Of a DNA stretch of 55,477 bases, positions 33,349 through 41,275 are shown in pieces. The DNA is from DASQFQ01 sp038327685. Lineage in GTDB: Bacteria; Actinomycetota; Thermoleophilia; Solirubrobacterales; Solirubrobacteraceae. How positions within the stretch are numbered: position 1 is the stretch's first letter; every line of letters starts with the position of its first letter. Below the pieces are notes generated by a model that was not told the DNA's origin, did no database searches, and saw nothing but the letters and a program-made list of their open reading frames with translations. The stretch lies in NCBI GenBank assembly GCA_038327685.1, contig JBBQLH010000012.1, forward strand, positions 1 through 55,477, in the 5' to 3' direction. Made by a program: the position numbers and the translations under genes.

Positions 33349-33574
33349 GCGCGGGGAGCCTAGTGGTCCCTCTCGTGGCCTTCGGCCCGAAGGGGCGTGC
33401 GGCGGCGCCGGCAGGCAAGGACGCAGACCCGCAGGAATGCCCCTGGCATTTCAAGTGGTCGCGAGGCGAAGCCGGTGACGAGCCGCCAGGCGAGGCAGTG
33501 CAGCATGTCGGTGATCGACGTGCGTCATTTCGGGTCGATGGTCGCGGGAGGGGCCACTACTAGCGTGCGCTCGC
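33349..33574. other. Divergent intergenic region with two leaderless-type promoters
   Basis: 226 bases between divergent genes. TAGGCT at 33357-33362 (minus) serves 33348 and TAGCGT at 33561-33566 (plus) serves 33575, each eight bases from its ATG. A 48-codon minus-strand frame (33360-33506) is present but unsupported. No other clear structure was seen in the middle. Confidence 0.55.
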
Positions 33575-35113
33575 ATGATCGGCCGCGGGCGCCACTCCCC
33601 ACCACTTGACTTGAGCGGAGCCGTGACCCAAAGTGCCGGGATCTTCCAGCGAGCACGTCTTGTCGCCGGTCGCGCTCCGCTACGCGCCGGATCCCTCACC
33701 GCCCTGGCGCTGGTGCTGTCGTTCGCGCTGCCCGGCGCGGCGCAGGCCAAGGTCAGGACCTACACGCTGCAGTACGGCCCGATCCGGATGGCGAACTTCA
33801 ACGTCAAGTTCCCGAAGGTGCCGGTGAAGGCCCCCGGCGTCGACGGCTATGTCGTCGGCATGACCACCTCGCTCGTGGACAAGCGCGGCCGCGCCATCAC
33901 GATCCGCGACGTGATGCTCCACCACATCGTCTTCCACCGCGTCGGGCGCTCGGGCGGCCGCTGGCCCTGCTCGGGCGCGAGCGGCGAGGCCATCTACGGC
34001 ACCGGCGAGGAGAAGCAGAACCTGCGGCTCCCCACCGGCTACGGCTACCGCCTCCGCAAGTCCGACAAGTGGCGGGCCACCGCGATGCTGATGAGCCACA
34101 GCGAGGAAGCCCGCCAGATCTACATCCGCTACCGCGTCACGGTGATGACCGGGAAGCAGCTGAAGATCGTGCGCCCGTTCTGGGTCCGCGCGAGCGGCTG
34201 CGGCGCCCAGGTGAGCTATCCCGTGGAGGGCGGCGGCGAGCCGGGCGCGACCGACACCCGCACCTACAACTGGAAGGTGCCGTTCAACGGCCGCATCGTC
34301 GCCGTCGGCGGCCACCTGCACGGCGGCGCGCGCGACATGTGGCTCTCGCAGCCGCGCTGTGGCGACCGCCGGTTGCTCGACACCTCGCCGCGCTTCGGGA
34401 TGCCCGACAACCTCTACTACCGCGCCAAGCCGATCCTGCACGAGCCCGGACCCGTCGACACGCGCTATTTCCTCTCGCGCCAGGGCATCCCCGTCCGCAA
34501 GGGGGAGACGATCCGCCTCACGGGCGCCTACGAGAAGACGCGCCCGCACCCCCGGGTGATGGCGATCATGCACGTCTACGTGACGCCGGACAACTCGATC
34601 CCCAAGACCTGCCGGCCGCTGCCCGCCGACCGCCGCGAGCTCACGAAGTACAAGCGGGTGCGGACCGACCCGCCGGCGGTCAACGTGCCGCTGAACACGC
34701 TCGGTGCCGACGGCCACACGCACACGGTCGCCACGCCGCTGACCGGCGCCAAGCCGCTCGCGAACGGCGCGACGGTCGACCTGCGCAACGCGCGGTTCAA
34801 TCCGGGCCACGTCTCGGTGGAGGCCGGCGCGTCGCTGACCTGGCGCTTCCAGGACGCGATCCCGCACAACGTCCTGCTCGCCAACGGCCCGCGCCTCGTC
34901 GGCAGCCCGACGCTCAGCCGCGGCAGCGCGACGTCGCGCTTCGCGGTCCCCGGCCGCTACGAGCTGTTCTGCTACCTGCACCCGATCACGATGCACGAGG
35001 TCGTCGACGTGCGACCGCGCAACGGGCTCGCCCCGCCCTCCTCGCCGACCGCCAGCAGCAGCACGACCGCGGGCGCCGACCCCGGCGCCAGCGGCGGCGA
35101 CGAAGCCTGGTAG
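33575..35113 (+). CDS. Secreted SURNod19-domain protein fused to a cupredoxin domain
   Basis: 512 residues. Signal peptide ending about ALPGAAQA (58). Residues about 60-340 match the SURNod19 family I know from plants and bacteria: VMLHHIVFH (His116/117), YGTGEEKQNLRLPTGYGY, GGHLHGGARDMWLSQPRCGD (246-263), KPILHEPGPVDT, GIPVRKGETIRLT and VMAIMHVYV. The His-rich sites recall copper type II monooxygenases. Residues about 370-480 form a plastocyanin-like domain with type 1 copper ligands His431, Cys466, His469 and Met473 (IPHN, FCYLHPITM). The end is Ser/Thr-rich. Probably an external copper protein; the reaction is unknown. Confidence 0.87.
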   Translation: MIGRGRHSPPLDLSGAVTQSAGIFQRARLVAGRAPLRAGSLTALALVLSFALPGAAQAKVRTYTLQYGPIRMANFNVKFPKVPVKAPGVDGYVVGMTTSLVDKRGRAITIRDVMLHHIVFHRVGRSGGRWPCSGASGEAIYGTGEEKQNLRLPTGYGYRLRKSDKWRATAMLMSHSEEARQIYIRYRVTVMTGKQLKIVRPFWVRASGCGAQVSYPVEGGGEPGATDTRTYNWKVPFNGRIVAVGGHLHGGARDMWLSQPRCGDRRLLDTSPRFGMPDNLYYRAKPILHEPGPVDTRYFLSRQGIPVRKGETIRLTGAYEKTRPHPRVMAIMHVYVTPDNSIPKTCRPLPADRRELTKYKRVRTDPPAVNVPLNTLGADGHTHTVATPLTGAKPLANGATVDLRNARFNPGHVSVEAGASLTWRFQDAIPHNVLLANGPRLVGSPTLSRGSATSRFAVPGRYELFCYLHPITMHEVVDVRPRNGLAPPSSPTASSSTTAGADPGASGGDEAW

Positions 35114-35120
35114 GCCTCGC

Positions 35121-36041
35121 TCAGCCGGCGAGCGCGCGCAGCACGTAGCGCCCGAGCGTCGCCGAGAACTGCCGCGTGAGGTGGCCGATGTCCTTGTGCA
35201 CCAGCACGCCGCCGACGACCGGGAAGCACTTCCGGCGACCGCACATGTAGCGGGTGAGGTCGATCACCCGGACCCGCGGCGACGCCAGCCGCTGGGCCGC
35301 CAGCACGACCGGGTCGGGCCCCAGCGCCGCGCGCCGCGAGCGCGCGCACGCCGACCCGGGCGGCTGCCTGTGCCGGGCCATCGCGCGGCGCACGCAGGCC
35401 GGCGTGTGGCTCGTCTCGTAGGGGACGTCGCGGATCACGTAGACGTGCTCGACCGAGGCCGGGAGCGCGTTCCACGAGTCGATGTAGCCGTCGATCTTCG
35501 TCTCGAGCGACGATTTCCCCGGCGCGAGGACCACACCACCGCCGCGGTGCTGCGACATGAACAGCGTGTGGACCTCCGGATGCGCGCCGATCCAGCGCCT
35601 CGCCTCGCCGTTCCAGCGGATGCAGTCCGCGCGCAGGGGCTCGCGCAGCGCCGTCACCGCCTTCGAGAACAGGCACTGGGTCTGATCCATCGACACGCCG
35701 CGCCAGCCCTTGGCGCGGGCGACCTCCTCGAGCGCGGCACGCCAGTGCACCGCGTGGCTGTCGCCCACGAGCGCGAAGCTGACCCGCGTCCGCGTCGCCG
35801 GGAGCCCGAACGCGCACACCTGCGGGCCCGTCCGCGCGGTGATCAGCGAGCACGGCGCGGCGGGGGTGATCGGCGCGTCGCTCGGCGTCGGGACGACCGA
35901 GAAGCGCAGCTTCGGGTTGTGGCAGGGGTGCGCCGGGTCACGCGCGGCCGCCCCGAAGCACCGAGGGGCGGCGGCCGACTCGCCCGCCGTGGCGGCCAGC
36001 GCCACGACCAGACCGGCGAGGAGGAGCGCCCGAGTGCTCAG
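35121..36041 (-). CDS. Secreted SGNH-domain protein (acyltransferase-associated), probable CTG start
   Basis: 306 residues if started at the CTG at 36041, giving STRALLLAGLVVALAATAGESAAA, a complete signal peptide. That CTG overlaps the stop of the upstream gene as CTGA. The first conventional start, GTG at 36005, falls inside the hydrophobic core. SFALVGDSHAVHW (GDSH nucleophile block) and VLVHKDIGHLT (catalytic Asp/His) identify the SGNH domain usually fused to or partnered with acyltransferase-3 or MBOAT proteins. Eight or so Cys suggest disulfides. Likely transfers or removes acyl groups on exported glycan. Confidence 0.85.
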   Translation of the reverse strand: MSTRALLLAGLVVALAATAGESAAAPRCFGAAARDPAHPCHNPKLRFSVVPTPSDAPITPAAPCSLITARTGPQVCAFGLPATRTRVSFALVGDSHAVHWRAALEEVARAKGWRGVSMDQTQCLFSKAVTALREPLRADCIRWNGEARRWIGAHPEVHTLFMSQHRGGGVVLAPGKSSLETKIDGYIDSWNALPASVEHVYVIRDVPYETSHTPACVRRAMARHRQPPGSACARSRRAALGPDPVVLAAQRLASPRVRVIDLTRYMCGRRKCFPVVGGVLVHKDIGHLTRQFSATLGRYVLRALAG

Positions 36042-36397
36042 ATGTTCTGCTGGTAGGTGTAAGTGACCCGCTTGCTGCCCCGCTTGCAGGTCACCCGGCC
36101 GTCGATCTCGGTCGAGATGGACTGCCGGTGCTCGGAGCAGGAGTAGCCGAGGACGCTCTTGTGGCAGCGCCCGGCGCGGCTGCCGGCGGTGCGGCAGCGG
36201 TCGTGAGCGAGGGTGACCTTGCGGCCGGTCTTGCAGCTCACGCTCTTGACGCTCAGCGAGGTGAAGTAGCCGGAGCCGGGGTACTTCGGCGCCGAGCAGG
36301 TGCGGGCGGCCTGGGCGCCGGCCGAAGCGAGCGCGCCGGTGGCGACGACGAGCGACAGCGCAGCGGCGAGGGCGAAGAGGAGGAGGGAGCGTGGCAT
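36038..36397 (-). CDS. Small secreted Cys-rich protein, unknown function
   Basis: 119 residues. Signal peptide about 1-31 (SLLLFALAAALSLVVATGALASAG). The mature part is basic and has six Cys (RTC, SVSC, DRC, GRC, GYSC, VTC), suggesting three disulfides. Two SVxC-type repeats, one near each end, hint at an internal duplication. ATG nine bases after a TAGGGT box with a TTGACC -35. It precedes the SGNH gene in a coupled pair (CTGA overlap). I do not recognise the family. Confidence 0.78.
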   Translation of the reverse strand: MPRSLLLFALAAALSLVVATGALASAGAQAARTCSAPKYPGSGYFTSLSVKSVSCKTGRKVTLAHDRCRTAGSRAGRCHKSVLGYSCSEHRQSISTEIDGRVTCKRGSKRVTYTYQQNI

Positions 36398-36406
36398 CGT
36401 CGCGGG

Positions 36407-36436
36407 ACCCTAGATGGCGACGCGGCGAAGGGTCAA
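36407..36436 (-). promoter_or_regulatory. Sigma70-type promoter, TTGACC-18-TAGGGT, leaderless start at 36397
   Basis: Minus strand: TTGACC (36436-36431), 18-base spacer, TAGGGT (36412-36407), nine bases, ATG. With 28777 it is the clearest full promoter in the window. Confidence 0.65.
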
Positions 36437-36449
36437 CCCGTGGTCCGCG

Positions 36450-37475
36450 CTAGTACACAAAGTCCTGGCGGATCTGTTGCAGCAGCGTGGCCGCGAGCAG
36501 CGCCGCGCCCTTCTGGTTGAGGTGGATGCCGTCGGGCTGGCGGACGATGCTCTCGACGCCGCCGACCTTCATCGCGTCGCGATAGCCGTGCGGGGTGAAG
36601 ATCGCGCCCGTATCGATGACCCGGACCTGCCCGCGCCACGGCTGGGTCGCCACCTCGGCGGCCTCGTTGACGACCCGGCTGATCTTCTGCCGGGCCGCGG
36701 ACCGCGGCGCGGGGATCCCGATCCAGTAGATCCGCGCCGCGCCCCTCTGCCGGTAGGTGTCGACCATCCGGCGCACGCGGTTGGCGTAGACGGCGGCCCA
36801 GTCCGCGCCGCAGCACTTGACCTCGCGGCCACCGGGCCCCTTCATCGGGAAGCCCTCGTTGGCGCCGATGAAGACCACGACCGCGTTGGGATGATCGCGC
36901 TTGACCTGTTGCGCGGACAGCTGCCCCCAGTCGACCAGGAAGCTCTTCGAGATGCCGGTGCCGAGGTGCGGCTCGCCGATCACGCGCACGGTCCCGCCGA
37001 CCAGGAGCCGGCTGACCTCCGAGTCCAGCGGCGTGGACATCGAGTCGCCTGTGACCAGCAGCGTGTGCAGCCGGCGCTTCGGGGCCGGCGGCGCCCCGAT
37101 CCGCGCCGGGTCGAAGGCGTCCGCCGTGACCGGGGGCACCCCCGCGTCGCCGCCCGTGACGGCGGAGGCGGCGGTGAACGAGTCGCGCGCGTCGAGCTTC
37201 CCGTCGGGCGACAGCCAGCCGGTCACGCTGTGAGCGGCCGACGCCAGCGGCAGCGCGTCCGCGATCGCGCCGGCCGGCTTCCCGACCGCCAGCACGACGC
37301 CGCGGCCCACGCCGGGGTCCATCTGCTCGCCCGCCCTCCGCACCGCGGCGCCCTCGAACAGCACGAGCAGGAGCGAGGCGAGCGTGACGGCGATGACCGC
37401 GTCGCGCGCCCGGAAGCGCCGCAGGCCGTGCTCGTCGAAGCGGTTCATGAGGCTGTCGTCGGTCGGCGGGCTCAC
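36450..37475 (-). CDS. Membrane-anchored SGNH/GDSL hydrolase-like protein, MBOAT partner
   Basis: 341 residues, GTG start one base after the MBOAT stop. A cytosolic N terminus, one helix (about 26-46), then an external domain. LLVTGDSMSTPL (GDS at 143-145), VVFIGANEG (block III Asn) and DGIHLNQKGAALLA (catalytic Asp-His) give a complete SGNH set. Proteins of this layout (DUF459/AlgX-like) accept an acyl group from an MBOAT partner and place it on exported polysaccharide. A pair CC (GADW context) may form a disulfide. Confidence 0.9.
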   Translation of the reverse strand: MSPPTDDSLMNRFDEHGLRRFRARDAVIAVTLASLLLVLFEGAAVRRAGEQMDPGVGRGVVLAVGKPAGAIADALPLASAAHSVTGWLSPDGKLDARDSFTAASAVTGGDAGVPPVTADAFDPARIGAPPAPKRRLHTLLVTGDSMSTPLDSEVSRLLVGGTVRVIGEPHLGTGISKSFLVDWGQLSAQQVKRDHPNAVVVFIGANEGFPMKGPGGREVKCCGADWAAVYANRVRRMVDTYRQRGAARIYWIGIPAPRSAARQKISRVVNEAAEVATQPWRGQVRVIDTGAIFTPHGYRDAMKVGGVESIVRQPDGIHLNQKGAALLAATLLQQIRQDFVY

Positions 37476-37476
37476 G

Positions 37477-38868
37477 TCAGAAGCGAAAGTAGATGAACGG
37501 CGCGACGCCCTGGCTCGACACCGTGGCGCCGACGAACAGGACCAGCACGGCGAAGCCCGCGCCGAGCACGGCGGGCCGGATCCGCTCGATCCGCACCTGC
37601 AGCCGCTCGAGCGGCTTCTCCGGCAGCAGCTGCAGCCCGATCACCACGACGATCGCGAGCACGACCGGCACGCTCCACAGCGTCGCGTCACCCGGGACGG
37701 TGAGGCGGGAGAGGAAGCTGCCCGCGAGGTCGATGCTCTGCGAGCGGAACAGGATCCACCCCAACACGATCAGGTGGAAGGTCACGAGCCAGCGCAGCCA
37801 GCCCGGGGTGCGCAGGCGGCCGCCCAGCGCGTGCTCGGCGACCAGCCCCACGCCGTGGAAGGCGCCCCACAGCACGAACGGCCACGCCGCCCCGTGCCAG
37901 AGGCCGCCGAGCACCATCGTGATCAGCAGGTTGCGGTACGTCTTCGCGCGCCCGCCGCGGTTGCCCCCGAGCGGGATGTAGAGGAAGTCGCGCAGGAAGC
38001 GCGACAGCGTCATGTGCCAGCGGCGCCAGAAGTCGCGGAAGCCCGTGGCGCGGTACGGGCTGCGGAAGTTCTGCGGGAACACGTAGCCCATCAGCAGCGC
38101 CAGGCCGATCGCCATGTCGGTGTAGCCGGAGAAGTCGCAGAAGATCTGCGCCGTGTAGGCGTAGGCCGCGAGCCAGACGTCGGGCGCCGAGTACGCGTCC
38201 GGCACCGCGAAGACCGGATCCACGACCGTCCGGGCGAGGAAGTCGGCGATCACGACCTTCTTCACGAGGCCGAGCCCGATCAGCGCGATGCCCGAGCCGA
38301 CGGCCACCCGGCTGGGGTCGCGCGGCGCGGCCAGCTGCGGGAGGAACTCCTTCGCCCGCACGATCGGCCCCGCCACCAGGTGCGGGAAGAAGCTGAGGTA
38401 GACCGCGACGTCGACCAGGCCCGACGGGGGCACCACACGGCGCTTGACGTCGACGACGTAGGAGATGGCCTGGAACGTGAAGAAGCTGATGCCGACCGGG
38501 AGGGCGATGGCCAGCAGCGGCAGCGGCAGCCCCAGCCCGACGTCGTCGAGCCCGTGCGCCAGGCTCTGCACGAAGAAGCCGTAGTACTTGAACGCCGCCA
38601 GGACGCCGAGGTCGAGCGCGACCGCCACGCCGAGGATCACGCTGCGGCGGCGCTCGTCGGCGGCCCGGTCGATCAGGCGCGCGGCCGCCTGGTTGCCGAG
38701 CGTCACCCCGGCCAGCAGGAGGCAGAACCGCCAGCTCGCCGCCGCGTAGAAGACGTAGCTCGCCACGACGATGAACGGCTTCCACAGCCGCGGCCGCGAC
38801 ATCAGGGCCCACGACAGCGCGAGGACGATCGGGAAGAAGATCGCGAACTGGACCGTCGGGAACAGCAT
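37477..38868 (-). CDS. MBOAT family O-acyltransferase (AlgI-like)
   Basis: 463 residues with about eleven helices. LPVGISFFTFQAISYVVDV, FPHLVAGPIVRAKEFLPQL, FCDFSGYTDMAIGLALLMGY, FWRRWHMTLSRFLRDFLYIPLGGNRGG (conserved His285) and LGGLWHGAAW (catalytic His325) are diagnostic of AlgI/DltB-like MBOAT proteins. They move acyl groups, usually acetyl, across the membrane for O-acylation of polysaccharide. It starts five bases after the Wzx stop and is followed by its SGNH partner, completing an O-acetylation cassette. Confidence 0.96.
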   Translation of the reverse strand: MLFPTVQFAIFFPIVLALSWALMSRPRLWKPFIVVASYVFYAAASWRFCLLLAGVTLGNQAAARLIDRAADERRRSVILGVAVALDLGVLAAFKYYGFFVQSLAHGLDDVGLGLPLPLLAIALPVGISFFTFQAISYVVDVKRRVVPPSGLVDVAVYLSFFPHLVAGPIVRAKEFLPQLAAPRDPSRVAVGSGIALIGLGLVKKVVIADFLARTVVDPVFAVPDAYSAPDVWLAAYAYTAQIFCDFSGYTDMAIGLALLMGYVFPQNFRSPYRATGFRDFWRRWHMTLSRFLRDFLYIPLGGNRGGRAKTYRNLLITMVLGGLWHGAAWPFVLWGAFHGVGLVAEHALGGRLRTPGWLRWLVTFHLIVLGWILFRSQSIDLAGSFLSRLTVPGDATLWSVPVVLAIVVVIGLQLLPEKPLERLQVRIERIRPAVLGAGFAVLVLFVGATVSSQGVAPFIYFRF

Positions 38869-38873
38869 CGCGC

Positions 38874-40349
38874 TCAGGCGTCGTCAGCCTGCGGGTCGCG
38901 CCGCAGCGCCGCGTTGACGAGCTCCGGCGGTACGGCCCGGAACAGGAAGGCGAGCCCGAGGTAGGCGAGCCCGGCGAGCGCCACCAGGATCACCGGGTGC
39001 GCAGGCACCCAGATCCCGATCGCCACCGCCGCCGCGATCCCCGGCAGCAGCCGCGGCACGATCGCGAACGACGGCACGAGCGTCCGGTCCACCCGCCACA
39101 GCGAGATCAGGTAGCCGACCGCGAGCACCGCCTCGGCCCCGCACGTCGCGACCGCCGCCCCGTTGGCGCCCCACGGCGGCACCAGCACGAGCGTCAGCAC
39201 CGCCGCTGTCGCCGCCGCCACGAGGTTCGGGATCAGCAGCGCCCGGTAGCGCTTGAGCGACAGCAGCGCGAACGACCCGGTCGCGACGAAGAAGGAGGTG
39301 AAGAGCGCGATCGCCTGCAGGCGCAGCACCGGCACCGAGTCCTGGAACTTGGGCCCCGCCACGACGTCGATCGCGAACTGCGCCCCGATCGCCACGCACA
39401 GCGCGCCGATCGCCCCCAGCAGCGCCGACACCTCGAACAGCTTCTGCAGCCCGTAGCGCAGGCGCCCCGTGTCGTCGCGCGCCGCCCGCGCGAGGATCGG
39501 GAAGCCGGAGGAGACCAGCAGCCACGGGATCACCCCGACGGTCTCGACGATCCGGTACGCCGCGCCGTAGATCCCCGTCTCCGACGCGTCGGCGATGTAG
39601 CTCATGAGGATGATCGCCAGCCGGAAGTAGACGAGCCCGACGGCGGCGGCGAGCGCGAACGGCGCGACCTCGCGCAGCATCCGCTTCCACTCGGCGAGGT
39701 CGAAGGCGGGCAGCAGCGCCGCCTCGCTGCGCAGCACGAGCAGCGTGCAGGCCAGGATCACGATGCCGCCGAAGACGCTGGTCAGGAAGAACGGCAGCAG
39801 CGACGCGCCCGCGACCACCAGCGCGATCATCGAGACGGAGATCGTCGCGTGCTTGAGCAGCTCCAGGGCCGAGACCCAGCCGAGCTTCAGCCGCGCGCTG
39901 AGCGACACCATGTAGGTCTGCTGCGTGAGCGTGAGCAGGAGCCCGACGCCGGTGATGAAGGTGCCCTCGACCACCACCGTCCTCGCCCCCGTGACCGCCG
40001 TGAAGCCGGTCGCCACGAGCACCCCGACGACGGTCAGCGCGAGCCGCAGGCCCACAAGCTGGCGCAGGTAGCGGTCGCGCGCCGGGCCGTCGAGCACCGC
40101 GTACTCGCGGATGCCCATGTAGGTCAGCCCTGCCTCGGTGACCCCGCCGATGATGAAGATGATCGACGAGACCGCGACGAAGTAGCCGTAGTCGACCGTC
40201 CCCAGGTGGCGCGTCATGAACGGCACGGAGGCGAGCGAGAGCAGCATCGAGGCGACGTAGGCGAGCGTCCGCAGCGCGCCGCCGCGGATCGCCACACCGC
40301 CGGCGAGGTTGGAGTCGAGGAGGTCGACGTCGGGCTCGCTCACGGCCAT
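38874..40349 (-). CDS. Oligosaccharide flippase, Wzx/MATE-like (MOP superfamily)
   Basis: 491 residues with about 12-14 helices. It opens with AIRGGALRTLAYVASMLLSLASVPFMTRHLGTVDYGYFVA, the standard beginning of polysaccharide_synt proteins, and has GIYGAAYRIVETVGVIPWLL and GPKFQDSVPVLRLQAIAL in the second half. It flips undecaprenyl-linked oligosaccharide units outward. ATG ten bases after a TAAGGT box. First gene of a transcription unit with the MBOAT and SGNH genes, which fits O-acetylation of the flipped unit. Confidence 0.94.
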   Translation of the reverse strand: MAVSEPDVDLLDSNLAGGVAIRGGALRTLAYVASMLLSLASVPFMTRHLGTVDYGYFVAVSSIIFIIGGVTEAGLTYMGIREYAVLDGPARDRYLRQLVGLRLALTVVGVLVATGFTAVTGARTVVVEGTFITGVGLLLTLTQQTYMVSLSARLKLGWVSALELLKHATISVSMIALVVAGASLLPFFLTSVFGGIVILACTLLVLRSEAALLPAFDLAEWKRMLREVAPFALAAAVGLVYFRLAIILMSYIADASETGIYGAAYRIVETVGVIPWLLVSSGFPILARAARDDTGRLRYGLQKLFEVSALLGAIGALCVAIGAQFAIDVVAGPKFQDSVPVLRLQAIALFTSFFVATGSFALLSLKRYRALLIPNLVAAATAAVLTLVLVPPWGANGAAVATCGAEAVLAVGYLISLWRVDRTLVPSFAIVPRLLPGIAAAVAIGIWVPAHPVILVALAGLAYLGLAFLFRAVPPELVNAALRRDPQADDA

Positions 40350-40359
40350 CTCGCGGCCG

Positions 40360-40365
40360 ACCTTA
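40360..40365 (-). promoter_or_regulatory. TAAGGT -10-type box before the Wzx gene
   Basis: Minus strand: TAAGGT followed by ten bases and the ATG at 40349. It is divergent, 20 bases apart, from the TACCCT box at 40385. Confidence 0.45.
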
Positions 40366-40384
40366 GAGGGCGCGCCGGAGCGCG

Positions 40385-40390
40385 TACCCT
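40385..40390 (+). promoter_or_regulatory. TACCCT -10-type box pointing to an ATC start at 40398
   Basis: TACCCT, then GCCGGGC (7 bases), then ATC ACG GGG in the coding frame. The same geometry as at 27983, where the downstream triplet is also ATC. Confidence 0.45.
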
Positions 40391-40397
40391 GCCGGGC

Positions 40398-41231
40398 ATC
40401 ACGGGGAGCCCCGGATCGGAGACCGGCCCGCGTCCGCCCGCATGGCGGATCGCGGTCGTGCGCGCGATCGCGCGGCTGCCCGCCCCGCTGCGCCGGCGGA
40501 TCTGGGGCGCGCGCCGCGCCCGGGCCCGCGCCCGGCGCCGGGCGCTCGAGGCGCGCGGCGACTTCTCCCGGTCGCGCCCCGCGCTGCACGGCATGGACGC
40601 CCGGCTCGAGGCGATCCTCGACCGGGACGGCGGGTTCTTCGTCGAGGCCGGCGCCAACGACGGCTACCAGCAGTCCAACACCTACAGCCTGGAGCGCATA
40701 CGCGGCTGGCGCGGCGTGCTCGTCGAGCCGGCCCCCGACCTCCACCGCGAGGCGGTCCGCGAGCGCCCCGGCGCCCGCGTCTTCAACTGCGCCCTCGTGG
40801 CCGACGGCTATCCCGATCCCGGCGTGACGCTCCGCTACGGCGGGCTGATGACCGTCGTCGGCGGCGGCCGCGGCTCCGAGCAGGCCGACCGCGAATGGGT
40901 CGCTGCGGCGCACGAGGTGGCCCAGGAGGAGCCCGAGCACGAGTTCACCGTGCCCGCCCGCACGCTCTCCTCCCTGCTCGACGAGGTCGGCGCGCCGGAG
41001 GTCGATCTGCTCTCGCTCGACGTCGAGGGCTACGAGCCCCAGGTCCTGGCCGGGCTCGACCTCGATCGCCACGCGCCCCGGTACATCCTCGTCGAGATCC
41101 GCGACCCCGAGGCGGGTCGCGGCGCGATCGAGGCGATTCTTGGTGAGCGTTATGCAGAGGCGGAGCAGTTGTCGCCGTACGATGTCCTCTACTCGCGCGC
41201 CGACGTGAAGCGCCCGGTGCCTTCGGTCTAG
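40398..41231 (+). CDS. FkbM-family SAM-dependent methyltransferase, possible ATC start
   Basis: About 277 residues. GFFVEAGANDGYQQSNTY is motif I, GVLVEPAPDLHREAV motif II, and EVDLLSLDVEGYEPQVLAGLDL the FkbM signature; these enzymes methylate sugar hydroxyls. The start is uncertain: an in-frame ATC lies seven bases after a TACCCT box; the first conventional in-frame start is GTG at 40458 (VRAIARLPAPLRR), 60 bases further in. No good Shine-Dalgarno lies before the GTG. It begins the plus-strand run of sugar genes to 47242. Confidence 0.88.
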   Translation: MTGSPGSETGPRPPAWRIAVVRAIARLPAPLRRRIWGARRARARARRRALEARGDFSRSRPALHGMDARLEAILDRDGGFFVEAGANDGYQQSNTYSLERIRGWRGVLVEPAPDLHREAVRERPGARVFNCALVADGYPDPGVTLRYGGLMTVVGGGRGSEQADREWVAAAHEVAQEEPEHEFTVPARTLSSLLDEVGAPEVDLLSLDVEGYEPQVLAGLDLDRHAPRYILVEIRDPEAGRGAIEAILGERYAEAEQLSPYDVLYSRADVKRPVPSV

Positions 41232-41275
41232 ACCGCATCGTTCCGGGGCATTCAGGTTTGCAGCCTCCGAGTTCG

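Noticed and set aside
33360..33506. 48-codon minus-strand frame with protein-like residues upstream of the GT4 gene
   Set aside because: No start signal, no recognisable family, and its stop lies in the TAGGCT promoter box of the next gene; too weak to call.
33405..33520. Purine-rich stretch with GGACGCAGACC and GCGAAGCCGG, reminiscent of riboswitch parts
   Set aside because: No complete pairing scheme of a known riboswitch could be drawn, and the plus-strand gene starts at a leaderless promoter downstream of it.
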